Shown here in pieces: positions 21,207 through 32,391 of a stretch of 64,000 nt of DNA. Source of the DNA: Bemisia tabaci (Eukaryota; Arthropoda; Insecta; Hemiptera; Aleyrodidae); NCBI RefSeq assembly GCF_918797505.1, contig NC_092793.1, positions 4,474,366 through 4,538,365 of the forward strand, read 5' to 3'. Position numbers and translations under genes: made by a program. Within the stretch, counting starts at the first letter, position 1. The number at the start of each line of letters is the position of its first letter. The notes under the pieces were generated by a model, which searched no databases, was not told where the DNA came from, and saw only the letters and a program-made list of their open reading frames with translations.

Positions 21207-21564
21207 TACAGATGCGCCTTGCACCACGGAATCACAACGAGGCGATGCGCCACTCGAAAGCTCCGAGTCCGAGTTATACGGTGAAACGGTGAAAATCCAG
21301 GACCTGAATTTTCGGTCATTTTCCGATTCCCCTCGGGAGGCAGGAGGCGAATTTTCGACATCAAATCACCTTCTATAATATAAAATCACTAGAGCAACGC
21401 ATAACGTTCGAGGCGCGAGGCGCTTCGGGGGGGGGGGGGGGGGAGGGACCGCGTAGCAGTCAGGGTGCGCCCCGCCCCCGCCCCTAGTATGATAAACATA
21501 AACAATATCAACCGATGTAAATTCTAATCGGAGAACCCTCTTGAAGTTTTTTACTCAGGCTATT
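21207..21564. other. No gene recognised
   Basis: G run at 21427-21443 followed by CCGCCCCCGCCCC; otherwise unremarkable. Confidence 0.55.
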
Positions 21565-22044
21565 CTGCTGTGCTAAGCAATAACACCGCAAATCCATCAA
21601 GATTTTCCCGCGTTTTTTGGAACTTAACACTTTACACTGGGAAGAAAAAAAAAACACATTGGATCTAGAGTTCAGACTCTTAAAAACATCGGCAAGAAAA
21701 AGTACTCTTGATTCAATCAGAATCTAGCTTAAATCAAGAACCAAGCCTCTTAATTTAATCGGATTTCGTTTTGATTCAAGCAAAAATCCGATTGAATCAA
21801 GAGTATTTTTCCTTGTCAATGTTTTCGAGAGTCTGGACTCTAGATCCAATGTGTTTTTTTTCCAGTGTATAAAATAAAGACTGTTTCACCCATGCACCTC
21901 CACTTTTCAGGTTAAGTTCACAATAGTATTTGCGGAATAGTTCTGTAAAAACATTGTCCCAAAGAATACGAGTTTTTTGGCTGTGATACATTGCTTCCAA
22001 AAAATTTAAAATTATGTTTACGGCGTTTTTGCGTTGCGCGGCAG
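21565..22044. mobile_element. Family A MITE, copy 7, split by a family B element (TSD TATT)
   Basis: The left end CTGCTGTGCTAAGC and the right end GCGTTGCGCGGCAG are diverged, but TATT flanks both sides exactly. The family B copy at 21635-21867 interrupts it. The interior is more decayed than in other copies, so this may be an old insertion. Confidence 0.75.
21635..21867. mobile_element. Family B foldback, copy 5 (TSD TA)
   Basis: CACTGGGAAG...CCAGTG with TA on both sides, inserted into family A copy 7. The copy is full-length at 233 bp. Confidence 0.9.
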
Positions 22045-22192
22045 TATTCTACTAATAAAAATGTTCCGGTCGATAATTCCCGGCCGAGAAATCCCGTTGA
22101 GTCAACCGAAAATCTATTTGAAGTCAAAGGACGTCTACTGGAAGTAACTGGAATATTGTTTGAAACAAAAATAATTCCTGTTGACTGAAAAA

Positions 22193-22337
22193 AAAAATTG
22201 GCCTCCGGCCAATTTATGCGCGGCGCAAGCGCCGCGTACCGGCGCTTCGCGCCGGCATGTGGGGGGGCTTCGCCCCCCATCATGGTGCGAAGATCGCACA
22301 AGACTTTCTCGCTTTTGCCGGCGCTCCGCGCCGGCAT
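22193..22337. repeat. Run of GC-rich hairpins
   Basis: Six self-complementary segments follow one another: AATTGGCCTCCGGCCAATT, GCGCGGCGCAAGCGCCGCG, CCGGCGCTTCGCGCCGG, GGGGGGCTTCGCCCCCC, GTGCGAAGATCGCAC and TGCCGGCGCTCCGCGCCGGCA shortened at its edges. Loops are 3-4 nt, often TTCG-like. Base composition is far more GC-rich than the surroundings. Origin unknown. Confidence 0.88.
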
Positions 22338-22930
22338 AGACACTTTTACTGCAATATTTAGAAAAATACTGCCAATTTCACAAAATCATAAAGTTTGATT
22401 GGAATTTTGATCGCAGGATAATAGTTATTAAATTTTTATTCAAACCACTGCACTATATTGTAAATGTCTTCGAGATATAGGATGAATTCATACATTCGGA
22501 CTCGACTTGTCGATATTATGAGGCATCTTCAATTAAATATGTAATTGATTAATGATGCCTCCTATTAAAGACGGCGATCCGTAAAAATCTTAGCTTTTCT
22601 ACGATTCATTAGGATCCATTAGATTCATTGGCATCATACTTCAGATACGATTATATGTTATAATCTTTCCTTAAGCACGGTCAAAAGCCATCAAAAATCT
22701 ACTTCAATGGGTAGATTGACTATTCGATGTTTAAATAGTCTTAAAACTAAACGGTTTTCGCTTAGCATCGTCCAAATTTTAAATTTGGCGGGCGAATCTA
22801 CCTGCTGGTAATGGTTCACCACCCGCCCGCCAAGAGCGCCAGTTCCTTAGCGCGTATCCCCGTAATTCGAAACGAAAACAATAGAGAGCGCCACCTTCTT
22901 CTTGCTGCTCGTAACCAGTAGTCGTAACTA
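22338..22930. other. No gene recognised
   Basis: AATTTTAAATTTGGCGGGCG and CACCCGCCCGCC near 22770-22830 form an imperfect inverted pair. No coding signal. Confidence 0.55.
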
Positions 22931-22939
22931 GTCCAGTAG

Positions 22940-23258
22940 CATAGAGAAAAAAAAGGAGGTGTTTGCATCTTGAGGATTTGTACCCACCTACGTCATCAAT
23001 GTAAACAAGACGCTCGTTGAGGGTTATGTTGACGCTGTAAAAACGGACCATAATGTCCGATTTTTTTACTTAAATCAACTCTTTATTTAATTTCAAGCAC
23101 TTTTTATAGAATGACTTTTTCCCTTAAATTACACCATTTCCAAGAAAATCGACAGGATAAAAACGTCGCTGTACCCAATGACGTCATCAAAGCTATAGAT
23201 ACTCTATGAAAAATTCCAAGATGCCCGAAATGCAAACACCTCCTTTTTTTTCTCTATG
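22940..23258. mobile_element. 319-bp MITE with perfect 9-bp TSD
   Basis: A 29-bp perfect TIR begins CATAGAGAAAAAAAAGGAGG and continues TGTTTGCAT. A second inverted block (TACGTCATCA versus TGATGACGTCA) lies inside. GTCCAGTAG at 22931-22939 and 23259-23267 is an exact 9-bp target duplication. It could belong to the Mutator-like or Merlin groups; no transposase is present to decide. Confidence 0.92.
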
Positions 23259-23267
23259 GTCCAGTAG

Positions 23268-23720
23268 TCATATATTCATCCATGTCGTAACCCCGTGTCA
23301 ACAAACCTCGCAACAACAACATCAATACCTAATTAAATCAATCATGTTTGTGCAGTTTTATTATATTATTATATTATATTTGTGTTCAGTACCTCGTAAA
23401 AAGGAACCGCGAAAGATGGAATCTGCCGGGATTCTAAATTCATCAACAACAAACATATTAGTTTCTAATAAAAATCCAAGTGTCAGTGCTTGCGTTTTAG
23501 CTTCGATAATTGTATGTAATGTAAGTACCTGATTAGTTGTCTAATTTTGCTTGGTGTATACCTACGGAGTAATTTTGGAGATAGTATATGATGCATTATA
23601 CAATGCATTTGAATTCCTAGGTTTCATCTGACTCAAAGTGTTCGCTGCTATTATCTAGGAGCGTACCGACTCATTCATTGGAGAATTGAGCGTTTCCTAT
23701 CGGCCCCTCTGCAATTATGA
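23268..23720. other. No gene recognised
   Basis: AT-rich, with ATTATATTATTATATTATA-like low complexity at about 23360. Confidence 0.55.
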
Positions 23721-24500
23721 GATTAGTCCAAGGACCCTTTAGGAACTTAATTAATGACTCAGGTGGTGCTTTTGAGCCAACTTTCAAAGAATTAAAGGCA
23801 TTTTTTTAAAATCTACCGTCCATGAGCTCTCCGTCTGACCGAAGTGCTCTCCTCGCTACATGACGCGTAACCCTTCAATTTTTAGTTTAGTCCAAAGACC
23901 TCACAGGAACTTAAATTAATGAACCAGGTGGTGCTCTTATGCTAACTTTCGAAGAATTAAAGGCATTTGTTTCTAAAATTTACAGTCCTTGAAAATGAGC
24001 TGTTTGTGATGTCGCAGAGCAAAGTGCCCTACTTTTGGGCCTCGTAATCCCTTGAATTTTGAGTTTAGTGCAAAGATCTTTTTGGAACTTAAATTATTGA
24101 CCCAGGTGATGTGCTTGATGCCCATTTTTAAAGAATTAAAGCCATTTTTCAAAATTTACAGTCTTTCAAAATGAGCTTTCCGTGTGATTTTGCTAAAAAT
24201 GGACAATTGAGCGTAGCCCCCCCAAATTTTAGCGTACCTCAAAATCGTTGGACGTGCATAAGGAGACTATAGATATGGTGTCCTGTGCCAATTTTGAATG
24301 AAATCGAACAGATAGATTCTGAGATATCGCTGTAGACAGATTTGGGGGACGCCACACGGACGGACACACATTTTTTCAAGTATGGTTATTTTTACTCCTG
24401 GGACCTTAAAACGTCTAGAAATGATGAAATTTCAACTTTTTTTTTTTTTTTTTTTTGGAGGATGACAATACTTCCTCTCTACCCTATGGGAGCGAGAAAG
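23721..24500 (+). repeat. Three diverged tandem units plus a 3' tail of unclassified repeat
   Basis: Units begin at 23721, 23885 and 24063 (GTTTAGTCCAAAGACC, then GGAACTTAAATTAATGA, CCAGGTGGTGC, AAAGAATTAAAGGCATTT). The third runs into CACACGGACGGACACACATT and a T run at about 24439-24456. The order of tandem body, ACGGACGGAC word and T run looks like a retroposed repeat end, but I cannot class it. Confidence 0.7.
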
Positions 24501-24749
24501 TAAAAATGAAAGCGAGGGAAGAGAGAACACAAGCGGTTTGGGCTAAGCGATTTGATAAAGAATCTTTCTCCCGGCAACAGGAAGTCAGCTGTCAGTTACA
24601 AATGTTACGGATGATTGAAGGAATGTAAAATAAGCAGAATAATGCCTAATACTTGTGCAAAAATGAATGTGGTTTTTGGTTGACCACTGATCAGGGTTGT
24701 CGGTGAGGACGGAGAAGTCACTCGGCTTGAAGGCACTCTCGCACAAATT

Positions 24750-25002
24750 CTGCCGCGCTAAGGAAGAACGCCGTATGAGCCTTCAGGCGTTGCCAAGTTT
24801 CCTCCGATTAAAACCGAAGTTACTGGGGAAATTGCGTCTATTATTTTCCGACATTTTCGGACAATTTTGTACGCAATTTAATCTAAAATATCTGAAAATT
24901 TCGAGGAAAAATATCCATAAATGTTGTCAAAAATGAATGTTTTATGAAGGGAAATTTGGCAACTCTCGGATGTACATACGGTGATCTTCCTTAGCACGGC
25001 AG
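24750..25002. mobile_element. Family A foldback MITE, copy 8 (TSD AATT)
   Basis: Well-preserved ends (CTGCCGCGCTAAGGAAG and CTTCCTTAGCACGGCAG) with exact AATT on both sides. Confidence 0.9.
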
Positions 25003-25137
25003 AATTGTCTTTCAGTACTTTAAAAAAAGTCCTCGACCGATTAAAATTCAAGAACAGCGATTCCATTCAATCTTCTCAAGTATTTTTAGAAAAGTATCCC
25101 CTGAAGAGAGCGTGAAAGAGAGTGGAATGAAATAATT

Positions 25138-25426
25138 CAGGGTGTCGACCAAAATTTCTTCTTAGATTTTCCTGCTTTTCCCTGATGTTCTAAATAAAAT
25201 TTCCTGATGTTTTGCGCGAATAAATTGAAACTCGTTTGATTTAACAGACGAACATATTTTATTAATCGAATCAAACATTTCACTTTTGTATCTACTAACT
25301 CTGAAAAATGATATACGCGAAAGATTGATTCCTGTTACATGACTGATTTTCTAACATTTCCAGAATTTTTCCTGATGACAACCAATTTCCTGACAATACC
25401 GGTTTTTGCTGACGGGAGACACCCTG
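25138..25426. mobile_element. Family F (hAT-like) element, copy 2
   Basis: TIRs CAGGGTGTC and GACACCCTG. The outer thirds repeat the word TTTCCTGAT in forms such as TTTTCCTGCTTTTCCCTGATG. No coding sequence and no convincing target duplication. Confidence 0.75.
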
Positions 25427-25655
25427 AATATGAATCCATAGCACATTTTCATAATACTTCAAGAATAATGTCTCTAGCTGAGAGGGTCATTTCTCAGAGT
25501 GAAGAGGAAATCAATATCTCAAGAACTCCCTTCCTTGTCACGACAAAGAATGATCATCATGCGAGAAAAATTATTTCTGAGGTGATGAAATTTTATTATG
25601 GGTTCATAATATATCTCTCTCTAATCTTTCGCGACATAAATATTTAAACGTATTT

Positions 25656-25908
25656 GGACCGAGTTTAACAGAAAGGAACCAAGCCACATCAGCTATTGCC
25701 AAATTTAACTGGGCAATTTAATTTTTTACGAGAGAACGTTTGTGCGGATTCCTTTAAAAATTTTAAGGAATTTGCTTTGTATTACGGAGAATATTCACTG
25801 AAATTTGCACAAAAATCCGCACAGCCATTTTCATAAATAAGAATAAATTGCCCAGCTAAATTTGGCAATAGCTGATGTGGCTTGGTTCCTTTCTGTTTAA
25901 CTCAGTCC
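25656..25908. mobile_element. Family C MITE, copy 2 (TSD ATTT)
   Basis: The ends GGACCGAGTTTAACAGAAAG and CTTTCTGTTTAACTCAGTCC continue into AGCTATTGCCAAATTTAA in both arms. Exact ATTT flanks. Confidence 0.92.
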
Positions 25909-25945
25909 ATTTTATACTGAAAGGGATTCGAATCGAATGAACTAA

Positions 25946-26009
25946 ATCAAATAGAATTAAGTAAAACGCAAACCCTATGCTCCTAGTTCCATTTGATTTA
26001 GTTCCTTTA
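25946..26009. repeat. Short hairpin
   Basis: ATGAACTAAATCAAATAGAA is mirrored by TTCCATTTGATTTAGTTC with a loop of about 22 bp. It resembles a miniature of the element at 1755-1864 in layout but not in sequence. Confidence 0.6.
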
Positions 26010-26142
26010 GACATAAATACGTTCAATTTTCGTAAAAATAGTAATGTATTTCCCTTCGTGTGTGTTTATCGCAAGTAAAGTTGTGAAGGGTGTTCTTGAA
26101 AATTCGCCGAGAATGATAAGAATTACAAACCTAACGTCTATG

Positions 26143-26523
26143 CTGCCGTTGTGAGTATAACAACGTCTTACGAACAGTAGAGAGTTACCAGATTTCCCTT
26201 TATAAAACATGTATTTTTGACGACTTTCATGCATATGATCCCTTGAAATTTTCAGATATGTTAGATTAGATTCGTCGCTTGACTGACATAAGGGCGTAAC
26301 TACACTTAAAGATAAGCCCGGGGAGGCATTGGGTAATATGGACAACAGGGTTTATTTCGAAGTATAGTTACGCCCTTATGCCAGGAGGACGACGAATTGC
26401 GTAAAGAATTGTCTGCACATTTTGGGGGAAAAATATTCACAATTTTCCCAATAAACTCGGTTTTTATCGAAGGAAACTTGGCAACATCTAAAGGCTCGTA
26501 CAGCGTTCTTCCATCGTACGGCA
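26143..26523. mobile_element. Family A MITE, copy 9, carrying a family E insertion
   Basis: The left end CTGCCGTTGTGAGTATAAC is diverged; the right end is GTTCTTCCATCGTACGGCAG. The flanks TATG and TGTG differ by one base. A family E element at 26270-26397 makes it about 130 bp longer than other copies. Confidence 0.8.
26270..26397. mobile_element. Family E MITE, copy 1
   Basis: TIRs ATTCGTCG then CTGACATAAGGGCGTAACTA, mirrored on the right by TAGTTACGCCCTTATGCCAG and GACGAAT. The centre reads TATGGACAACAGGGTTTATT. Inserted in family A copy 9. Confidence 0.85.
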
Positions 26524-26636
26524 GTGTGGAAACCTATCTAAAACTCTACACTCGTTCTCATCTCCATTCTTAGTTCGACATGACAACGAAAAATGAAATA
26601 TGACTCTAAAATTGGATATACACGTTACGGGGACTC

Positions 26637-26913
26637 CAGCGGGCCGATTGTTGAAATTGAAAGATAAGGCGATAGACAAAGAAGACATAGGGAGTATGGA
26701 GCTATCCTATTGGTTGAAACGGGTGGTTCCTTTAGACGAAGGGAGAAAATAATGGACTAATTATCGGGTCCCTCGTAGGTTGCTGTTACTTGGTCTATTA
26801 CCTACCTCTTTTGTCCAATGCAACCGCCCGCTATCACCAATAGGATCCCTCTATATTTCTTTTGTCTTCTTTTGCTATAGCTTTGTCTATCAATTTCAAT
26901 AATCGGCCCGCTG
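26637..26913. mobile_element. Family G element, best copy
   Basis: TIRs CAGCGGGCCGATTGTTGAAA and CAATAATCGGCCCGCTG. The inner arms include ATAGACAAAGAAGACATAGG and its diverged inverse. Confidence 0.82.
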
Positions 26914-27675
26914 TATTGATGCGGGAGGGCCAAAGAGAAGAATTCAGCACATCAGGGGGAAAAGAAGAAGGAAACGCAATGAATTAATCTGCATAGGCAT
27001 GCGGCGATTAATTCAATTTCTAAGAGAGAAACCTTGCACATATGCAATCAAGCATGTGATATTACTTTCTCCAAGACCGAAAAATCTTTGACTTAATTCA
27101 TCTTCGAAGCTCCACGGACAGCTCTCCGAGGAATGAAAAAAAACTCGTCAAAAATACTAATTATAAAATCAAGAGCTGCCATGACACGACGTGCGCTATG
27201 AAGGGGAAGTCTAAAAAACAACATTTTTACGAAAATTAACTTTACAAAGCTGTCAAATTAAACAGTGTTGTAAATCTGTGGAATGAGTATACTTTTCTTA
27301 CAACTTGCAGCAAGGGAACGAGAAAAAAAGTTGAAGGGGGAAAAATCAGGGTTTCGATCTCATGAAACTCCTTGGATAATTCATAGATTTGTGTCCGTCT
27401 TTCTGTGAACAAAACCTCGGTTTTGTGAGTTAAGGCCCGGCAGAGGCTATGGCTAAATTGGCAGATTTTCTAGGTTAAATATTGCTAGTAACATTTCTTA
27501 ACTCCGTAATTAGATTTTCAGAAGCTGTCATTCACAAACACATGATGAGTCTGTTTGAATTCGACGTATAGGTGTGAGGGATGCATATAGGTATATTGAT
27601 AAAATCCGGGGTAGCAGATAACATTTTTCGCCGTGCGTACATCACACTAATCTGTGCACAGTTTACACTGCTATT
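26914..27675. other. No gene recognised
   Basis: No open stretch of note and no repeat shared with the rest of the window. Confidence 0.55.
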
Positions 27676-27927
27676 TTGCCGTGGTAAGGAAAAACGCCGT
27701 ATGTACATTCGAGATTTGCCATATTTCCTCCGATAAGGTGTCTATTTTTAAGGAGAGGTATGAATATTTTCTCTTAAATTTTCAGATACTTTGACTGATG
27801 GCGAATGAAATTCCTTGAAAATTTGGAGGAAAAATATTCACATATTTCCCTGAAAATTCGTATTTTAACGGAGGAAATTCGGCGACGTCTGATACGGCTT
27901 ATACCACGTTATTTCCAAACACGGCAA
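27676..27927. mobile_element. Family A foldback MITE, copy 10
   Basis: The ends read TTGCCGTGGTAAGG and CCAAACACGGCAA. The flanks TATT and TACT differ by one base, as expected for an aged 4-bp duplication. Confidence 0.82.
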
Positions 27928-28487
27928 TACTGTTGAGCCCTAAAACGATAAAAAAATTTCGCATTTCCAATTTACAATTCTCAGTTTATCTCTGTTTCCT
28001 AATCGGAAATAAAACTTCACCCTTGAGCCTCCTTCAGGCTCTTTAATTTTTATTTACCTTCAAAAACTTTAATTCGAACCGTTAACTGAGGTCCTGTTTC
28101 AAGGACATACTATGACGAGGAACATTCTAATGTACGCGGACAAGCCGGTTATAATGTTACATGCGTACAAATAATGTTCATAATGTTGTAATTTCATTGA
28201 GAGGAGGAAAAAAGGAAAGAAAAAAACTTGGTTGGAGCAAATCAAGAGAATATAAGCGCACCGACCAAACGTTAAACTTGATACAAATACTTAGAACGAC
28301 CTGCTTCAATTTTTTTTTTTTAGGAAAATGCACTAATGAAAGGCGCCACTCACATCAATGAGATATTACCGGTCCGCCTAAATATGGCAGGCTTATTTTC
28401 TGAGGAAGATAATGACTTACGCATGCGCATCAATCTAATTAGACCAAGAGCACATTCGGGCTCAAAATAGGCCGACAGCCGACAGCA
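27928..28487. other. No gene recognised
   Basis: GAGCCTCCTTCAGGCTC at about 28025 is a small hairpin. A 66-codon stretch at 28161 is Lys-rich and unrecognised. Confidence 0.5.
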
Positions 28488-28739
28488 CTGCCGTCCTGAA
28501 GAAAAACACCGTATGAGCTCTCCGACATTGCCATATTTCCTTCAATAATAATTGAATTCACTGGGGAAATTGTCAATAGTTTTCCTCGAAATTTTCAGAC
28601 AATCTTGTTCTCAATTCAGTCTAAAATATCTGAGAATTTCAAGGAAAAAATGCATAATCCTTCTCATAAATACATGTTTTATCCGCGGCAATTTGGCAAC
28701 TCCCGAATTTTTATACGGCGTTTTTCCTTAGCACGGCAG
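28488..28739. mobile_element. Family A foldback MITE, copy 11
   Basis: The left end CTGCCGTCCTGAAG is diverged; the right end TTCCTTAGCACGGCAG is intact. The flanks AGCA and AGTA match at three of four bases. Confidence 0.85.
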
Positions 28740-30507
28740 AGTAGTCGAGGAACTGGTCGTAAAAGTGCACAAGTCTATTTAGGGCCTTCCGATACTGCAA
28801 GGTTTCAGCCCGGATGATCATCGCCGCGGGACTTCCCTGTACTTCCTCTTCTTCTTTTTCTTTCTCTCTTTCTTCCTAATGGAAGAGTGCGGTCGTTAAC
28901 TTTTGGAAACGAAGTCAGGAAAACCATCGAAAAACGGGGATCAGATGAGTGACCCCGACAGACCTTGTTGTAAGTTGCCACTTCGAATATAGTAGGTAAG
29001 ACCTTCGACAAATGCGAATATGTTTTGAGTTCTGAGATGATTTCCCCTCGCAACCTAATCAGTAGAGCCTTGAATGCAATTTACTGCTAAATAATGCACT
29101 AATTAAATTGCAAATTCCCACTAGAAACTAGTGTGGCTGGGTTTTAAAAAGAGTTTAAGAGCAAATAGTTTTCATCCGCAGATGGGTCCTTTTACGAATG
29201 ATTCAGAAGTTATAGTTGATGATCGCGAAGCAGTCCACTTAACGCTTGTTACATGTCGGGGGAAAAATCACTCAAGTGACGAAATGCTCAACATTATTTT
29301 CTTTCAAGACTAATTTTGCGAATGATTTGTACTGATTTGCTGAGGGAAATAAACTTGATACTTCAATTTTCCCCTCTCAAATGTATCCTAATGATTTTTT
29401 TTTTAAATATAATTAAAATCACAGAAAATTCACAATAAACGTGTGAACTCCGTATTGAAGAACACACTTTTACACACGATAGTGCTCACTCACGGCCAAA
29501 ATTCCTTGGAAGGGAAAGAAATGAAAGCTTGCACACGTGGATAATAGACAGCGTTCGCGGGAATCGAATGCACAGTAGAGTTGCAATGAAGCCTTGTCAT
29601 TTGACCTTAGCAGCTTTAAAAACTAAACGCGTGCTGAATAAACTAAATATACGACACTTATAAGAATTTCCTTGTATAAAAACAGTTTAATTAAGAAACC
29701 AGGAATCAGCAATACATTCAGATTTTACACTAAAAGACAAAATGATGGCTAACATAAACAATACCGCCCATCTGCAAACTGACGATTTTGCAGAGCGAAG
29801 AGAAAACGTTGCCATTTTTCAAATTTTAAGGTTAGATTTGCAATTTTTTCATACATTGCAGCGTCATTGAAGCGCTCCCGTACAGATTAGGAGAAAAACT
29901 AAAATCATCGGCTTGCGTATTTTACACTGTAGAATGCGACAAAGTCGCTAGCTCTTTTTTGCCAAATTTGTCAGTTATGTGGTGTTGGTCCTTAGCTCTC
30001 GAAAAGTAAGGTACAACCTTTAAGAAATTGAATTCGTTTTATCCAAAACTTTGAAATAAGTGCTAAAAATTCGTGTTTACTTTGAGCTTCGATGAGCTAA
30101 TTTGAGGAAGATATTTTTGAAAGTTTAATGGCCGCATCAACACTACTTGGAGCTTCGGATGAAAAAGAGAGAACTGAGGAACCATAATCTGCACACAGAG
30201 GCAAGAAAAAAGGTTACGTCTATTGGACGTTAGATCCTCTCACACCGCTTATTTCGCCCATGGATGAATTGATACTTTTAACTCATTATAAGGAGAAAAT
30301 GAGCTTCGCTTTGGGCTCTTGTAATAACTTCATCATGAAAGTAATTCAGAGAGAAACGGCTATAGGAACGTGTCCATGCGGTTAGAGTGAACGCTGTGCC
30401 TCCGTGCTCTAGATAGCTCAATTTTTTTCTTTCTTTTTTCTCCTAAACAGATGGACACATATGCAGCGCCTGAGAGTAAGGGATAAGTGATTTTGCGCGC
30501 TTGTTTC
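28740..30507. other. Long stretch without a named repeat
   Basis: A pyrimidine tract lies at about 28838-28878. No open stretch over 85 codons, no motif shared with other parts. Confidence 0.55.
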
Positions 30508-31061
30508 AATGGACCACTAGACAAGGTACGAATTTCAGCATTCTGATACATGCCTCTTCACTTAAATTTCACGTAGAACACGATGTGCACAAAAAACATC
30601 ACCAAAATTAACTCCTTACGAAGATATTTAATGATTCTTGATGCGTGAATTCAAACCACCCGCTCGTGAAAACTCAATGCTCTACGTGATTCACATCGCG
30701 CGCTAAACGTTATCATGACAGTCTCTGCGATATAAAAATCTGGCAACCTCAATCTTGACGCTTTGGCTCAGCTATAGCAAATTGCTAATAGTTTGAACAA
30801 CATATGGTGGGAAATGAACATTGCTCGATTGAGAAGCTTGCTAAAACTATTGTAGTGCGCGATTTGACTCACGTAGAGCTTTGAGTTTCTTGTGAGGAGG
30901 CAGTTCAAATTCCTCGTAACCAATGTGAAATAAAAACGTTCATATCTTCGTTTGGAGTTTGTTTCATTAGTTTTCGTAGCGCGAATCGTGCTCTACGTGA
31001 AATTCTGGTTTAGAAACATGTATCAGAATCCTTAAATTCGTACCTTGTCTAGTGGTCCATT
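30508..31061 (+). mobile_element. Family D foldback, copy 1
   Basis: About 555 bp, ends AATGGACCACTAGACAAGG and CCTTGTCTAGTGGTCCATT. Inner blocks such as TTCACGTAGAACACGAT and CTCTACGTGA recur inverted in the second half, so the element is a long foldback with diverged arms. Strand assignment is arbitrary but lets copies be compared. No coding capacity. Confidence 0.92.
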
Positions 31062-31448
31062 GTCGCAAGTGAATCAATGGGAAGAAGGGTCGTAGCTTCC
31101 AGAAAGGCACAACGATCAAAAATCTAATATTTTTAATGATCAAGTGAAAACACGAGGAAAGATCCGAGTATTCCAGTTGGATGCGGAAGTGCTAACGAGA
31201 GAGAACGGAAATATGGAATAATTCAAGGGAGCGAAATCCTAGGAGGAAACTAAGACAGCGACTGAATGGACCGGATTCATCCGAGAGGAACCATCTTTCA
31301 CGCGCAACAAAAGGTCTGCTCTTTAGTCGATGGTTGACAGAATGTCCTAAAAGAATCTATAATGTCCGCCTAGTACTTGATGACAAGTGGACTCCTTAAT
31401 TTCTTCAGGAGTAGTGTAAAGATAGAGCATAGAGAACGAGATAGTAGA
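31062..31448. other. No gene recognised
   Basis: Nothing distinctive. Confidence 0.5.
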
Positions 31449-31725
31449 CAGGGTGTCTAGTACTTTTTAATTTTGAAAAATCCTGATATTTTCCTGATTT
31501 TTCCTGATATTTTAAAAAAAAATTCCTGATTTTTTCTGTATGAAAATCCTGATATTTTCCTGATTTTTCTCGACTACTGGCACGGTAGGCAAAAGGCATT
31601 GAAGACTTTCTCCGCTGAGGAGATTTGCGTAGGAAAAATTCCTGATAAAACGTCCGATTTTTCCGATTTTCCTGATCGGCCAATATTCCTGATTTTTCCG
31701 GTTTTTCCTGATGCTAGACACCCTG
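31449..31725. mobile_element. Family F (hAT-like) element, copy 3
   Basis: TIRs CAGGGTGTCTAG and CTAGACACCCTG. The interior is dominated by TCCTGATATTTTCCTGATTT words. The flanks share only ATAG, so the target duplication is not preserved. Confidence 0.8.
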
Positions 31726-32134
31726 ATAGAGCGATCCTCTGAAAATCTAAAACCGTCCCTTAAAACCCAAACAAGAAATGCTCAGTTCGCCCACATTTTC
31801 GGAATCATCACAGGAGTGCATGCACCATGACAAAATTGAGAATTCATGCTTCTTGCGTGTACTTCGAACAACTGAGACCTTGTCTTTATCAACAAGAGTT
31901 GCGTATTCGAACTTAAAACTTCGGGGAAGGGGGTTGATGGCTAAGGTTTGACTCCCTTGAGGTTGGCCTACCCCAGAGGCAGTATTAACATTTGACAACA
32001 CTATTTTCCTTCATTTAAATTTATAGAAAACAATCGATCCACCTAATATCGATATTTTTAATGAATTTTGGGAAAAAAAAAAACAGTCTTGCTAAATTGC
32101 AAAATCGCAAGTGGCCTAGACGAGTGCGCAGCAT
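31726..32134. other. No gene recognised
   Basis: An 84-codon minus-strand open stretch has no recognisable domain. Confidence 0.5.
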
Positions 32135-32391
32135 GTCGATGACTGACGTGTGAAACCACGTACATCCGTTTGCAACGCTGCAGACTTCCTGTCATACTTT
32201 ATTTTTCCTTGGAAAACTAGTCATCGTAATTTCTCAAAAAGTGTCCTGATTTTTCTTCTCTATTACGAGAATATTCTGCACGAAGTTCAAGCTGTAACGT
32301 TAGCTATTTTCCCTTCGAAAAAATAAAATAGGAGCGGAGATTTTGAAAAACCGCAATGGAGATACGTGATTCCGCACTTGATGCAGCGATA
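32135..32391. mobile_element. Family H inverted-repeat element, copy 2
   Basis: GTGAAACCACGTACATCCGT at the left and TGGAGATACGTGATTCCGCA at the right are inverted. The core from GCAGACTTCCTGTCATACTT is colinear with copy 1. Confidence 0.75.

Noticed and set aside
22193..22337. Bacterial contamination of the assembly
   Set aside because: Flanking sequence is continuous insect-type AT-rich DNA and the GC segment is only about 145 bp; cannot be excluded without reads, so reported as a finding.
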